Source of the DNA: Candidatus Schmidhempelia bombi str. Bimp
GTDB taxonomy: Bacteria; Pseudomonadota; Gammaproteobacteria; Enterobacterales; Orbaceae
Assembly (NCBI RefSeq): GCF_000471645.3
Contig: NZ_AWGA01000013.1
Span: 1-41,744, forward strand
DNA length: 41,744 nucleotides
Reading direction: 5' to 3'
Shown: piece after piece, positions 17,871 through 26,296 of the stretch
How positions within the stretch are numbered: the stretch's first letter is position 1
How the letters are laid out: each line of letters begins with the position of its first letter
Notes under the pieces: model-generated
The model's input: only the letters and a program-made list of their open reading frames with translations
The model's database searches: none
What the model was told of the DNA's origin: nothing
Translations under genes and position numbers: made by a program

Positions 17871-18316
17871 TATACAACAACACGAAATGTGCTATTCATA
17901 TTAGCTAAAATGAGTAGTACATAGTGCCGTCATGATAACTTGGGTATATAGCTATTGGATTTGATAAGTTTAGCGTAAGCCAAAATATACGCCATCATGG
18001 ATAGATAAAGGTGATAAATATTGTCTGTTTTAGTGGCAAGGCAAGACCAATGATGACTATAGTCCCAGTGATTAACGATGAAAACACCAAAGCAAGTTGC
18101 CATTGTTGGTTTTAATAGGAGCAAAAAACAATTTATCAACCCTAAATTAGCTTCTATATCCTCACCAAGGCGTGAGATAGACAAAATTACAACAGAACTA
18201 TCAGTAAAACCCATTAACGTCGGGTAGCTGGAAAAAACAGTGTTTTACTTAAGGCGTGATTATTTAAAACAAAAAATGGGGATTTAATAAAATAGATATT
18301 AACATTCAAATAATGA
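17871..18316. other. Intergenic stretch, no supported gene
   Basis: There are open frames on both strands (a 94-codon frame on the minus strand at 17930-18214, and a 49-codon plus-strand frame at 18078-18227). Neither has a good ribosome binding site or a recognisable product. A plus-strand stretch with SVKPINVG then, in another frame, SWKKQ faintly resembles the helix-turn-helix region of IS3 OrfA, but this is too weak to call. It is probably decayed DNA. Confidence 0.4.
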
Positions 18317-18341
18317 ACCTCATCACATCAAGTGATGAGGT
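18317..18341 (-). terminator. Hairpin terminator after the DUF805 gene
   Basis: ACCTCATCAC and GTGATGAGGT are perfect 10-base inverted arms around a 5-base loop, starting 11 bases past the stop of the minus-strand DUF805 gene. The T-run on the minus strand is weak (TTCATTATTTG), so its efficiency is uncertain. Confidence 0.6.
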
Positions 18342-18351
18342 AAATATAAAA

Positions 18352-18738
18352 CTACATATTTTTCGGATTTTCACCATATTGATTACGACCAGGTGTTGAA
18401 TCTAGGAGGGGAAATATAATTGAGATAATAAAACCCACATACGGGACGAAGGAAATCAAACTCCACCAACCAGACTTATTGATATCATGTAAACGACGAA
18501 CTAAAACGGCCAAAGTAGGAATAAACAAAGCAAGGTAAGCACAAATGACAATAAAAATTACTACATGTTGTGTTGCTATTGAATCCATCTCCTTCATTGT
18601 GCAAATAACTAACGAAGCAATTACTAAAATGGACATAAAAAGAAGATAAAACAAAGTATACATCCAATACTCTTTTCTACGTGCACGCCCGCTAAAATTT
18701 GCATAATTTTTTGTAATACACTCAATAAACCAATTCAT
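18352..18738 (-). CDS. DUF805 family inner-membrane protein
   Basis: The 128-aa product has the DUF805 hallmarks. An N-terminal NYANFSGRARRKEYW segment precedes the first membrane helix, VRRLHDINKSGWW lies in the middle, and GxNQYGENP is at the C terminus. Three to four membrane helices are visible. DUF805 proteins (E. coli YhaH and YhaI) are small inner-membrane proteins of unknown function. It is preceded on its own strand by a reasonable ribosome binding site (AAAGGATAA) and followed by a hairpin terminator. It appears monocistronic. Confidence 0.9.
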   Translation of the reverse strand: MNWFIECITKNYANFSGRARRKEYWMYTLFYLLFMSILVIASLVICTMKEMDSIATQHVVIFIVICAYLALFIPTLAVLVRRLHDINKSGWWSLISFVPYVGFIISIIFPLLDSTPGRNQYGENPKNM

Positions 18739-18895
18739 CCTATTATCCTTTAGTTAAATTATTAATATAGATTTTTTAAGGCGGCTATTTTAACAAAAAA
18801 AATTTAAAATAAAACTATTTTATAGTGATTATTTATAACGATTAATTAATGAACAAATAACGCTGATTATCATTTAATAAAAAGTTTAATTAATA

Positions 18896-19330
18896 CAATA
18901 ATTTATGGTTTATAAACTAGATTTAATGCGCAAACACGATCTTACTATCAAAGCCATTTGTGATCTTGTCAGTGACATTGGTATCCATACTCAATGATGA
19001 CGTAACGACAGCTATAGCAACTGAAACAATCACGATGAAGGATTGGTGACGTTCGGTTGAGGATAAATGAATTAAGGGTAAAAATGTTAGTTGTGCCTAT
19101 ATTAGGTACAGGGTTAGAAATGATGAATGACGGGTTTTAACATGTACCAAATACCCATATTAGCCTTGCTGGATTTTACCATAGCGAAAAGCGACTTAAA
19201 CCTATTGCTTAATATTGTTTTAACTACTCCTTTCTCATCGTTACAAGGGGGATGGTACTAGCCTAATTTAACTATAACGCAATAAGTGAAAACCTTTTGC
19301 CATGTTATATAGACATATTGTCATTAGAAA
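18896..19330 (+). pseudogene. upp: upp pseudogene (uracil phosphoribosyltransferase)
   Basis: Three plus-strand frames in order recall E. coli Upp. From 18905, VYKLDLMRKHDL with SDIG corresponds to the N-terminal KHKLGLMREQDIS region. From 19017, ATETITMKDW, a stop, then an interrupted IKGK correspond to ETEKVTIEGW and IKGKK. From 19087, LVVPILGTGLEMM, a stop, then HVPNTHISLAGFYHSEKRL correspond to VVPILRAGLGMMDG and NVPSARISVVGMYRNEETL. There are at least two frameshifts and several in-frame stops, and the PRPP-loop region near the 3' end is barely traceable. Upp salvages uracil to UMP, so that route is dead here unless another copy exists. The relic converges with bepA, as upp does with bepA in E. 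coli. Confidence 0.85.
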
Positions 19331-19483
19331 AAACATACTAGTTATTAGCTATATATACAGTTAATTTTTTATCTAGAGCAGATTTGGCTCCTAACATAGT
19401 CCATCCAATGACGTCTATTTGACAATAAACAATAATAAACGTATACCAATAATTTAACTTGGAGCAGATACTTTTTGATCAGG

Positions 19484-19843
19484 TTATTTTGATAGCAATA
19501 AGCATGCGGATAGATCGGCTAAACTTTTATAATTTCTTAAGGATGCGATACCATCTTCAACATGCGCCGCCCACGCTTTCATCGTCTCTTTTCTATCTAA
19601 ATTGGGATAAATATATTTAAGTAACAATTCCGTTATCCCTTGTAACTCACCTAACCAGATTGATTTTTCTAGAATTAATGTTCCATCTAAATGTTGGGGA
19701 GTGGTTTGATAACGAAATCCAGATTCAATAGAACGATAAAAAGCCACTCTTGCTGCAATATTAGGCGTAATACCAGTAGCATTTTTTAATCGTTTTAATT
19801 GATCTTCTGTACGTCGTGATAATTGCATTCTATTTGGTAACAT
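19484..19843 (-). CDS. dndE: DNA sulfur modification protein DndE
   Basis: The 119-aa product begins LPNRMQLSRRTEDQLKRLK and continues TGITPNIAARVAFYRSIE, the conserved N-terminal pattern of DndE. DndE is a small helical DNA-binding protein of the phosphorothioation complex, reported to bind nicked DNA as a tetramer. The start has a good Shine-Dalgarno (AAGGAG) and lies 32 bases past the dndD stop. It is the last gene of the dndC-dndD-dndE unit. No dndFGH restriction genes follow; instead the upp pseudogene lies beyond it. Confidence 0.93.
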   Translation of the reverse strand: MLPNRMQLSRRTEDQLKRLKNATGITPNIAARVAFYRSIESGFRYQTTPQHLDGTLILEKSIWLGELQGITELLLKYIYPNLDRKETMKAWAAHVEDGIASLRNYKSLADLSACLLLSK

Positions 19844-19875
19844 TGGTTAATCTCCTTATTTGGGCTAGGCATAGA

Positions 19876-21843
19876 CTATAAATAGCCATTTTTTATATGC
19901 GATGCATGCTGCTGCTGATCAAATACGATCTGATAGCTATGGGCAATATAGCGGTGTAAATCATGCCTAAAATCGTGTTGATCAATTTCGGTGTCAGTAG
20001 ACAAAATAATCACTTGATGACTGACAATCGGGAAGTAATAGTTGATTAACTTATTCCGATGTTCAGAATCTAAACGCCCTAATGGCGTATCAATGATAAT
20101 CGGTAATTGACGACCTGAGGTTTTTCCTAAGGCTTCTAAAATGGCAATCGCATAAATCTGTTTTTCACCCGCGGATAATGAGTGGCGATGGATCAATTGT
20201 CCGTGTTGGTTCGTTAACTCAATGTTGAAGGTTTTGCTATCTATTTTGGCTGATAAATATTGATGTTGCTTACGGTTTAATCGTGTATAAGCGGCAATAA
20301 AATTTTTTTCCAATAACTTAATCCGTGATGTTGTCAAAGCTAACGAATATTGTTCAAGTAAAGGGAGCAACTTTTGCGCATAAGTGACGGCATTATTTAG
20401 ACTAAAATGAGTGCGAGCATGATCATGGATTTTTTGCATTTGAAGGGCTCGATGTTTAGCTGAAGCTAACGCTTGCCTAGCTTGTTCAAGACGCTGTTTA
20501 TATAGCTCAATCTGCTGTTGCCTTGAGCGTTCTAATTCTCGAATAGCCGCAAATATCGTTAATAATTGTTCCTCATCAGGTGCTCTTTGTATATTTAAAC
20601 TGGCATTTTCTAACGCAACTTCTACTTCAGAAAGGCGCGCCTTAGTTTGTTGAAAACGCGATTGAGCTTTAATACTTTCGATAGTGATCATGTGTTGATA
20701 GCGGCCTAATTCGGTATCTGATACATCAAATAAAATCTCAGTTAATGATGATTTATTATTAAGATAATCAATTAATTGTTTTTCGATAGCTTGATAGACC
20801 ATTTGTTGCTTGCTTGATGGATGCTGTGCCGTATTCACTTTAAGCTGTGCTAAAAAAAGGTCTAACTCTTTCTTAAAACTTAAGGTCTGTTTGACTTGTG
20901 ATTCCTGTGTTAACTGTTGTAACAGTTGTGTCAATATCTTAGGCGCTAACGCTAAAGGAAAAAGACCATCAATTTCTTGACGCAGCATTTTCTCTAAACT
21001 CTCTTTTTCTCTAAGCAGATTTTCTGCTTTTTCTGATTCTTGGGTTTTGGTTAGCGCAAACGCGCCACCTTGGGTCGATAATACATGTTCCTGTTTGTTA
21101 ATTTTTATCGTTAGCTGATCAATGTCTCGTTTAATCAATGCGGCTTCATCACACCATTGCTGTGCCATCGTCAGATCGCTATGTTTTTCTTGTTCCAGTA
21201 TTGTTAATTGTTGCTGATACTGTTTATCCATATTATCAACATTATGGCGTTTTAAGAAAACGATTAAATCGTGATGAAGTTTATCAATGAGATCCAAACC
21301 AAGTAGACGTCGTATTGCGATCGGTAATATCAGCCCAGTTTCATCTTCAGCTAAATCAGCGATCTTCTCACCATCAAAAAAGAATAAATCAGCCACCCCA
21401 GATGGGATCAGTCCATTTAAAAATCCTTGGCTTTGTTCATAGCTAAGTTCCGTTAATGGTTGGCCATTACGCGATAACCGCAGGGTATCTTGCGATCCAG
21501 ATTGCCAATTGCGAATAATATTAAATTCCGATTCTACCCCAGCCTGATTATAGGTAAAAACTAATTCAATTGATGCTTGCGTAGAATTATCGGTATGGGT
21601 TGGATTGCTATAAATCATTGATGATAGCCATTCAACATACTCTTGCTGACGAGCCAAAGGTTTAAATGCCATTTTTCCATACAGTGCCAAACGTACTGCA
21701 AGCAAGATGGACGTTTTACCCGACCCATTTAATCCGCCAAAAAGGATGATCGGTTTATTTTCATGGCTATTGGTCATGAGTGTGATTTCATGACGACCTT
21801 GAAAGACGCGAAAATTATTCAATATTAATTTTTTAATAATCAT
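19876..21843 (-). CDS. dndD: DNA sulfur modification protein DndD (SMC-like ATPase)
   Basis: The 655-aa protein has an SMC/Rad50-type ATPase split by long coiled coils. The Walker A motif GGLNGSGKTS is at residues 36-45 and heptad-rich coils span about 200-500. The ABC signature SAGEKQ is near 554 and the Walker B segment PIIIDTPLGRLD near 580. There is no CxxC zinc hook. DndD is thought to couple ATP hydrolysis to local DNA nicking or opening during phosphorothioate insertion. Its ATG overlaps the dndC stop (ATGA), so the two are translationally coupled. The length is close to that of other DndD proteins and no disruption is visible. Confidence 0.95.
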   Translation of the reverse strand: MIIKKLILNNFRVFQGRHEITLMTNSHENKPIILFGGLNGSGKTSILLAVRLALYGKMAFKPLARQQEYVEWLSSMIYSNPTHTDNSTQASIELVFTYNQAGVESEFNIIRNWQSGSQDTLRLSRNGQPLTELSYEQSQGFLNGLIPSGVADLFFFDGEKIADLAEDETGLILPIAIRRLLGLDLIDKLHHDLIVFLKRHNVDNMDKQYQQQLTILEQEKHSDLTMAQQWCDEAALIKRDIDQLTIKINKQEHVLSTQGGAFALTKTQESEKAENLLREKESLEKMLRQEIDGLFPLALAPKILTQLLQQLTQESQVKQTLSFKKELDLFLAQLKVNTAQHPSSKQQMVYQAIEKQLIDYLNNKSSLTEILFDVSDTELGRYQHMITIESIKAQSRFQQTKARLSEVEVALENASLNIQRAPDEEQLLTIFAAIRELERSRQQQIELYKQRLEQARQALASAKHRALQMQKIHDHARTHFSLNNAVTYAQKLLPLLEQYSLALTTSRIKLLEKNFIAAYTRLNRKQHQYLSAKIDSKTFNIELTNQHGQLIHRHSLSAGEKQIYAIAILEALGKTSGRQLPIIIDTPLGRLDSEHRNKLINYYFPIVSHQVIILSTDTEIDQHDFRHDLHRYIAHSYQIVFDQQQHASHIKNGYL

Positions 21844-23468
21844 CTAAGCACTCCTCTATTGAGCGAGGATAAATTATTGGCTTTGGATAATTGCTGTTGA
21901 ATACGTTTAAGCTGATCATCAATCTGATTAATTTCTTGTTGATGGATATCTTTTTCATGGCGTTTTTGCAGTAAGGCCTGTTTCTGCTCAATCTCTAATA
22001 GACTTCCCCAATCTTGTTGCAAGATTTGGTTAATTTTATTAAAAATGCCGTACCGATAATTTATGCCTTCCATACTGATCTCAAGTTCAATTAATTTCAT
22101 CACCATCTCTGCTTCAATATGATACTCAGCACAAATGGTTCTGAGTAATTGAGCGTCACTGGCATCAAAATGAGATTGATCATTGATAATCCAATTTAAA
22201 TCTTTACCATAAACATCTCGATAAATCTTGGGTAATGAATCGTCCCAATCAGGCTCATTAGGATCGGTAAGCCATTCTTGGCGTATGGCATGAAGCTCGC
22301 TTTCGCGGATCAACTGAATAGCATGACCTTGTTGATTAAGTTGGGCTTCAATGGTTAATAACTCCTTTAACCACTTTTTTCGGTAACTTAACCAGTAAGG
22401 ACCAGGTACAATTTTCCTGATTAATGCGATATCTTCGCCCTTTTTTGCATGCTGGTAACTCAGTTTTCCTGTCCGCCGTTTATAGTTTCGATAGATATCT
22501 TTTTGTTGAGGATCGGTGGTTAACGCCAATAAATTGCGAAATTTTAACAACGGCGACATCCACGCTTCGCCGTGTTTAACTAAACTCTCCATCGCGCGAT
22601 CTTTTTTTACTACGGTGCAGGTCCAACAGCCGAATCGTGAGTTACCACAAGAAGGTGTGGTTTTATCCATCACCAGTGGACACTCCCCCTGTTCCGAAGA
22701 GTCCATATATAGTGTCCAAAGTGGTCGATTATTGCCTCCCCATGGCGATTCCCACTCATCAAAATCGTTATGATTATATTTATAAGCACCACGTAATAGT
22801 TTCCACACATCCTCCACATCCCAACTATCAATCGGCGTATAAATAAAGGCATTGGCCAACGTGGTATGATGAGCTAACCGCGAACCAGCGATTTTATGCT
22901 TTGCAATCACTTGGGCTCGTGAGGCACTCTCACTACTTCGCGATCCTAATACAACAATCACTTCTTCAAACTGACTAATTTTATCTTTGATAAAATCGCT
23001 AACAGGATTGATCTTCATTCTTTCGGTGCACCAGCGGAAATTTCGTGTTGGTGCGGGATAACCTTTTCCAAGCAGATTAACCCAAAAGGTTTCATGGGTT
23101 TTAGGAATCACTGTATGGGTAGTTAAAGGAATATGATCTCGCTTAGCGCCTTTTTCGATTTGTTTCAGCGTACGGCTAATTAAATCAACCACGACAGGTG
23201 TTTCAACTAAAGTATCAGAACAAACAACAAAAATTGATTTTGTCCTTAATTTCGGATCCAAACCGAGTAACGCTAAATAAACTAGCGTAATAACGGCGGA
23301 AGAATCTTTACCTCCGCTATACCCAATCACCCAAGGACGCTTATCCGCACAGTAAATAGTTTGTACTTCGGTTAGGTATTCAATGAGGGGATGATTAGCG
23401 AAATGTTCATTATTGATAAAATCGGCATATTCGTATAAATCATAAAGTTGTTTCAAGTTTGTCATCAT
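21840..23468 (-). CDS. dndC: DNA sulfur modification protein DndC (PAPS-reductase-like, Fe-S)
   Basis: The 542-aa product carries the ATP-pyrophosphatase P-loop SGGKDS at residues 51-56, as in PAPS reductases. Four cysteines (C263, C274, C281 and C284, the last two in GCWTC) match the DndC iron-sulfur cluster pattern. DndC activates the DNA backbone and, with sulfur delivered by the cysteine desulfurase DndA or IscS, takes part in replacing a non-bridging oxygen with sulfur. Two ATGs in tandem (23468 and 23465) make the start slightly uncertain, and no strong Shine-Dalgarno is seen. It is the first gene of the operon. The usual upstream gene dndB, whose product represses dnd transcription, is absent, as is a local dndA. 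Confidence 0.95.
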   Translation of the reverse strand: MMTNLKQLYDLYEYADFINNEHFANHPLIEYLTEVQTIYCADKRPWVIGYSGGKDSSAVITLVYLALLGLDPKLRTKSIFVVCSDTLVETPVVVDLISRTLKQIEKGAKRDHIPLTTHTVIPKTHETFWVNLLGKGYPAPTRNFRWCTERMKINPVSDFIKDKISQFEEVIVVLGSRSSESASRAQVIAKHKIAGSRLAHHTTLANAFIYTPIDSWDVEDVWKLLRGAYKYNHNDFDEWESPWGGNNRPLWTLYMDSSEQGECPLVMDKTTPSCGNSRFGCWTCTVVKKDRAMESLVKHGEAWMSPLLKFRNLLALTTDPQQKDIYRNYKRRTGKLSYQHAKKGEDIALIRKIVPGPYWLSYRKKWLKELLTIEAQLNQQGHAIQLIRESELHAIRQEWLTDPNEPDWDDSLPKIYRDVYGKDLNWIINDQSHFDASDAQLLRTICAEYHIEAEMVMKLIELEISMEGINYRYGIFNKINQILQQDWGSLLEIEQKQALLQKRHEKDIHQQEINQIDDQLKRIQQQLSKANNLSSLNRGVLR

Positions 23469-24040
23469 TCTTACATTTACTTATAGTTCTTTAATCGATC
23501 ATTGTGGCTAAACGTAACAGATAAAAATTATTGATTAAACGAGGAAAAGCATGCCTAATAGGCGATATTATTAATCTCTGCTAAGTTGTTATCTATCTCC
23601 TTGATCTACGCCTGAATATTTACGGAATTAACCACCGTGAGCGTTGAGGCATTGACGCACTACAATAAACGGAATTGGATTGGATAGCTCACACCGATTA
23701 TTCATATTTTGTCTAGGTTGCTTGTGACGATTCGCTTTAGCAACACATCTTATTCGCGCCAAGGAACAGTACACATATAGGAGAAGATAAAAAGTTATCG
23801 TTACGATTTTCTTTTTTACCTTAAACAAACAATAACGATGATGAGTATAAAAATTATTCATAATGGCATTAAGATGTTAGGAAATAGGCTGAACATCATA
23901 CGTTATTCCGATACAGGATGTAAATATGTTAACACGTTATCATTATATAAATTATCGGTGCTAGGTTAGTAAGGTGTAATATATTGATCAATATATAGTT
24001 TATTTGTAATAAGTCGCTAAAAATGGCTAACGAGTCAGTC
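23469..24040. other. Gene-free stretch upstream of dndC
   Basis: This should hold the dndC promoter, but I see no convincing box. A 77-codon minus-strand frame at 23628-23861 has no recognisable product and no good ribosome binding site. I find no trace of dndB. The sequence resembles decayed DNA. Confidence 0.45.
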
Positions 24041-24134
24041 TGTATCGATAGTTCAATAACATAAACAGGAAATGAACGACGGCTATGCCATAGTGACGCG
24101 CAACACAACTGATTTTAATAGAAAGACAAAATAG
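24041..24134 (+). pseudogene. Possible relic of a VapC/FitB-type PIN-domain toxin (C-terminal end)
   Basis: From 24072 the plus strand reads NDGYAIVTRNTTDFNRK before a stop. This resembles the C-terminal PIN-domain motif in which a variable residue pair is followed by (L/A)(V/I)VTRN.(K/A)DF. Just upstream in another frame is IDSSI, similar to the acidic IDSLIAATA segment that precedes it in FitB/VapC proteins. No antitoxin or N-terminal half was found. The match is short, so the call is tentative. Confidence 0.35.
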
Positions 24135-24270
24135 CCTAAGTAAAATCGTTTGTTCGGCGCTCCACTGTTAATAGATATAATGCTAAAAACCATTAATTCG
24201 GTATTCGTGTTAAGACCATTATCGATAGCGGTATCTATTTATCAATAGGATTGTTATTATAGAAAACAAC

Positions 24271-24520
24271 GAGACTGTTCAATATTCTGTGTCATTTCGG
24301 TAAACTAAGTTGCCAAAAAAGAAATGACACAGATTCCAAGAATTTGATTTTGAAAAAGCATTAGAATTATTACAAAATGGTCAACTATTAACGCGTAAAA
24401 AGGGTATATAAACCCCATTAATTAAACCGATCACCGAAGCGGCATGATCTCATCCATTTATATCTAATGGCGAAACAAACGTTTATTCATTACTGTACAA
24501 AGTATCCCAGAACTAGCGCC
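24271..24520 (+). pseudogene. Truncated IS256-family element: left end and transposase N-terminus
   Basis: After a GAGACTGTTC-type end, TCTGTGTCATTTC (24286-24298) faces GAAATGACACAGA (24321-24333) as a perfect 13-bp inverted repeat that covers the transposase start at 24324. The frame then reads FDFEKALELLQNGQLLTRK, a stop, TPLIKPITEAA, another stop and NGETN. This matches the N-terminal region of IS256-family (mutator-type) transposases, where FDFEKAL...GQ.LTGKDG.LTPLIK.LTEAA is usual. The catalytic domain and right end are gone. It directly abuts the 3' end of bepA. Confidence 0.75.
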
Positions 24521-24546
24521 TTAACCACTAACTATCCCTGCTTTAT

Positions 24547-25992
24547 TTAATGCTTATACTGTGCATAGCGTTTTTGTAACTGTTCAAGTTGAGTTATACG
24601 GGCATTACTACGTGCAGAAAGCGTTTTATTATTTTGTAGATAACTTTTAGCATTGGTTAATAATCGAATCGCTTGTTGAAATTGACCTTGTAAGGCGCTA
24701 ATTTCAGCACGGGCCATCATCTCTTCGCCACGTAAACGCTGTTTAGAATAGGTTGTACCTAATAGCTCCCAGCCATTAATATCATTGCTATTTTGATGCG
24801 TATAGCGATGTAATAGCGTCGCAGCTTGGGATAAATCGTTATTTTCCAAATAAGCATTAGCTAAATTAAGCTGTAATACTTGACTATTCGGATTATTTTT
24901 TAACGCTTGTTGTAAACGAGTTATCGCTTTCGCAGTATGATTGGTTTTAAGATCAAGATCGGTCATCAAATCGATAAACCAAACATTATTAGGATAACTC
25001 GATAGCAAAGGCGTTAATATTTTTTCTGCTTGAGCATAATGGTGTTGATGATAAGCCACTAACGCTTGCCCATAATCCAACGCTATTTGAGTTACTGGTT
25101 GATGACTTTGTCGATAATTATTCAAGATTAATTGCGTGGTATTTTGATTTTTACTAAACACAGCTAAACGTATTTTCGCTAAATAATAATCCAATGAAGA
25201 CGTAACGGTGGGTCGTTTTAACTGATTGGCACGATTTCGGATATCGGCTAATCGATTAGTCGGTAATGGATGAGTGAGCAGCATTTCAGGTGGTTTTGTG
25301 CTAAAACGAGAATCATCAGATAATTTTTCTAAAAAATCAGCGAAAGCGTAAGGATCAAAGCCCGCTTTAGTTAAAATATTCATCCCAATGCGATCAGCCT
25401 CTTGTTCATTACCTTGGGTAAAACTAATGGCGCTTTGTTGTGAACCAGCAAGGGTACTGGTAAAGGCGGCCATACCCGCTTGTGGATTGGCTAGAGCTAA
25501 CAATATCGATCCTAGAGCAGCCCCCCAGATATATGGACTATTATTTTTCTGTGACTCCATCATTCTGGCTAGATGACGCTGAGTAACATGCGAAATTTCA
25601 TGCGACATGACCGAGGCCAATTGACTTTCATTATCGGTCAACAAAACTAACTGTGAATGAATGACTACATTACCACCAAAAAACGCAAAGGCATTTACAA
25701 CACGGCTGCGCATAACAAAAAAATTAAAAGGGGTTTGTACTGAATCGGCTTTTTCGACCAGTTTGTGACCCAATTGATTAAGATATTGATTAATAAGCGG
25801 ATCATAACTTAATGGCGCATCGGCACGCAGCATCCGTAAATAGTAGTCTCCCATTTCAATTTCTTGTCCGACGCTGAGTGTCGCTACCGCAGCGGTACCA
25901 ATATCAGGTAATGGTACATTGGCCGCCATCGCCATAGGTTGTGCTACCATCAGCGTGATTAAAGTAGCTATCAGTGATTTTTTGTTAAACAT
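24547..25992 (-). CDS. bepA: BepA, periplasmic M48 metalloprotease/chaperone with TPR domain
   Basis: I placed the start at 25992 (GGGAAG ribosome binding site, then MFNKKSLIATLITLM), giving 481 aa with a signal peptide ending near AMA-AN; E. coli BepA has 487 aa. A longer frame from 26031 would add 13 residues. The zinc motif HEISH (H131, E132, H135) is followed by NEQEAD, which holds the third ligand, and the C-terminal half is a TPR repeat domain. BepA promotes maturation of LptD and degrades stalled outer-membrane proteins at the BAM complex. It is monocistronic here, and the DNA downstream is IS256 debris. Divergent rlmL starts 304 bases upstream. Confidence 0.94.
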   Translation of the reverse strand: MFNKKSLIATLITLMVAQPMAMAANVPLPDIGTAAVATLSVGQEIEMGDYYLRMLRADAPLSYDPLINQYLNQLGHKLVEKADSVQTPFNFFVMRSRVVNAFAFFGGNVVIHSQLVLLTDNESQLASVMSHEISHVTQRHLARMMESQKNNSPYIWGAALGSILLALANPQAGMAAFTSTLAGSQQSAISFTQGNEQEADRIGMNILTKAGFDPYAFADFLEKLSDDSRFSTKPPEMLLTHPLPTNRLADIRNRANQLKRPTVTSSLDYYLAKIRLAVFSKNQNTTQLILNNYRQSHQPVTQIALDYGQALVAYHQHHYAQAEKILTPLLSSYPNNVWFIDLMTDLDLKTNHTAKAITRLQQALKNNPNSQVLQLNLANAYLENNDLSQAATLLHRYTHQNSNDINGWELLGTTYSKQRLRGEEMMARAEISALQGQFQQAIRLLTNAKSYLQNNKTLSARSNARITQLEQLQKRYAQYKH

Positions 25993-26296
25993 ACGCTTCC
26001 CAGTTTTAATCGTTGTATAAACATATGACAAATAATATCGAGGTAATCAATCAAATATACAACGTATTTTGCGATAGTTAGGCTAATTTTTGTCATTCGT
26101 ATAAAGTCAATCGATCATAACAGGACGATTTAACTGAATGCAATAATAAAAAATACCATGGTGATGATCATTTATATCCGATCGCAAAATAGCAGTAACT
26201 AAGATTAAGTAAATGATTAAACGATGGTAATTAATGCTGATTATGGCTGAGTAGTATATAATAGACGCTAATTTTTTTTAGATAGACAGAGTATTA

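Noticed and set aside
17930..18214. 94-codon minus-strand frame between the secreted protein and the DUF805 gene
   Set aside because: No ribosome binding site or recognisable family. The opposite strand also has a short open frame, so it looks like chance in decayed DNA.
18150..18250. Plus-strand SVKPINVG / SWKKQ segment resembling an IS3 OrfA helix-turn-helix
   Set aside because: The match is short, needs a frameshift, and has no terminal repeats or OrfB nearby.
23628..23861. 77-codon minus-strand frame upstream of dndC, considered as dndB or a small gene
   Set aside because: No ribosome binding site, no family resemblance, far shorter than DndB, and basic low-complexity composition.
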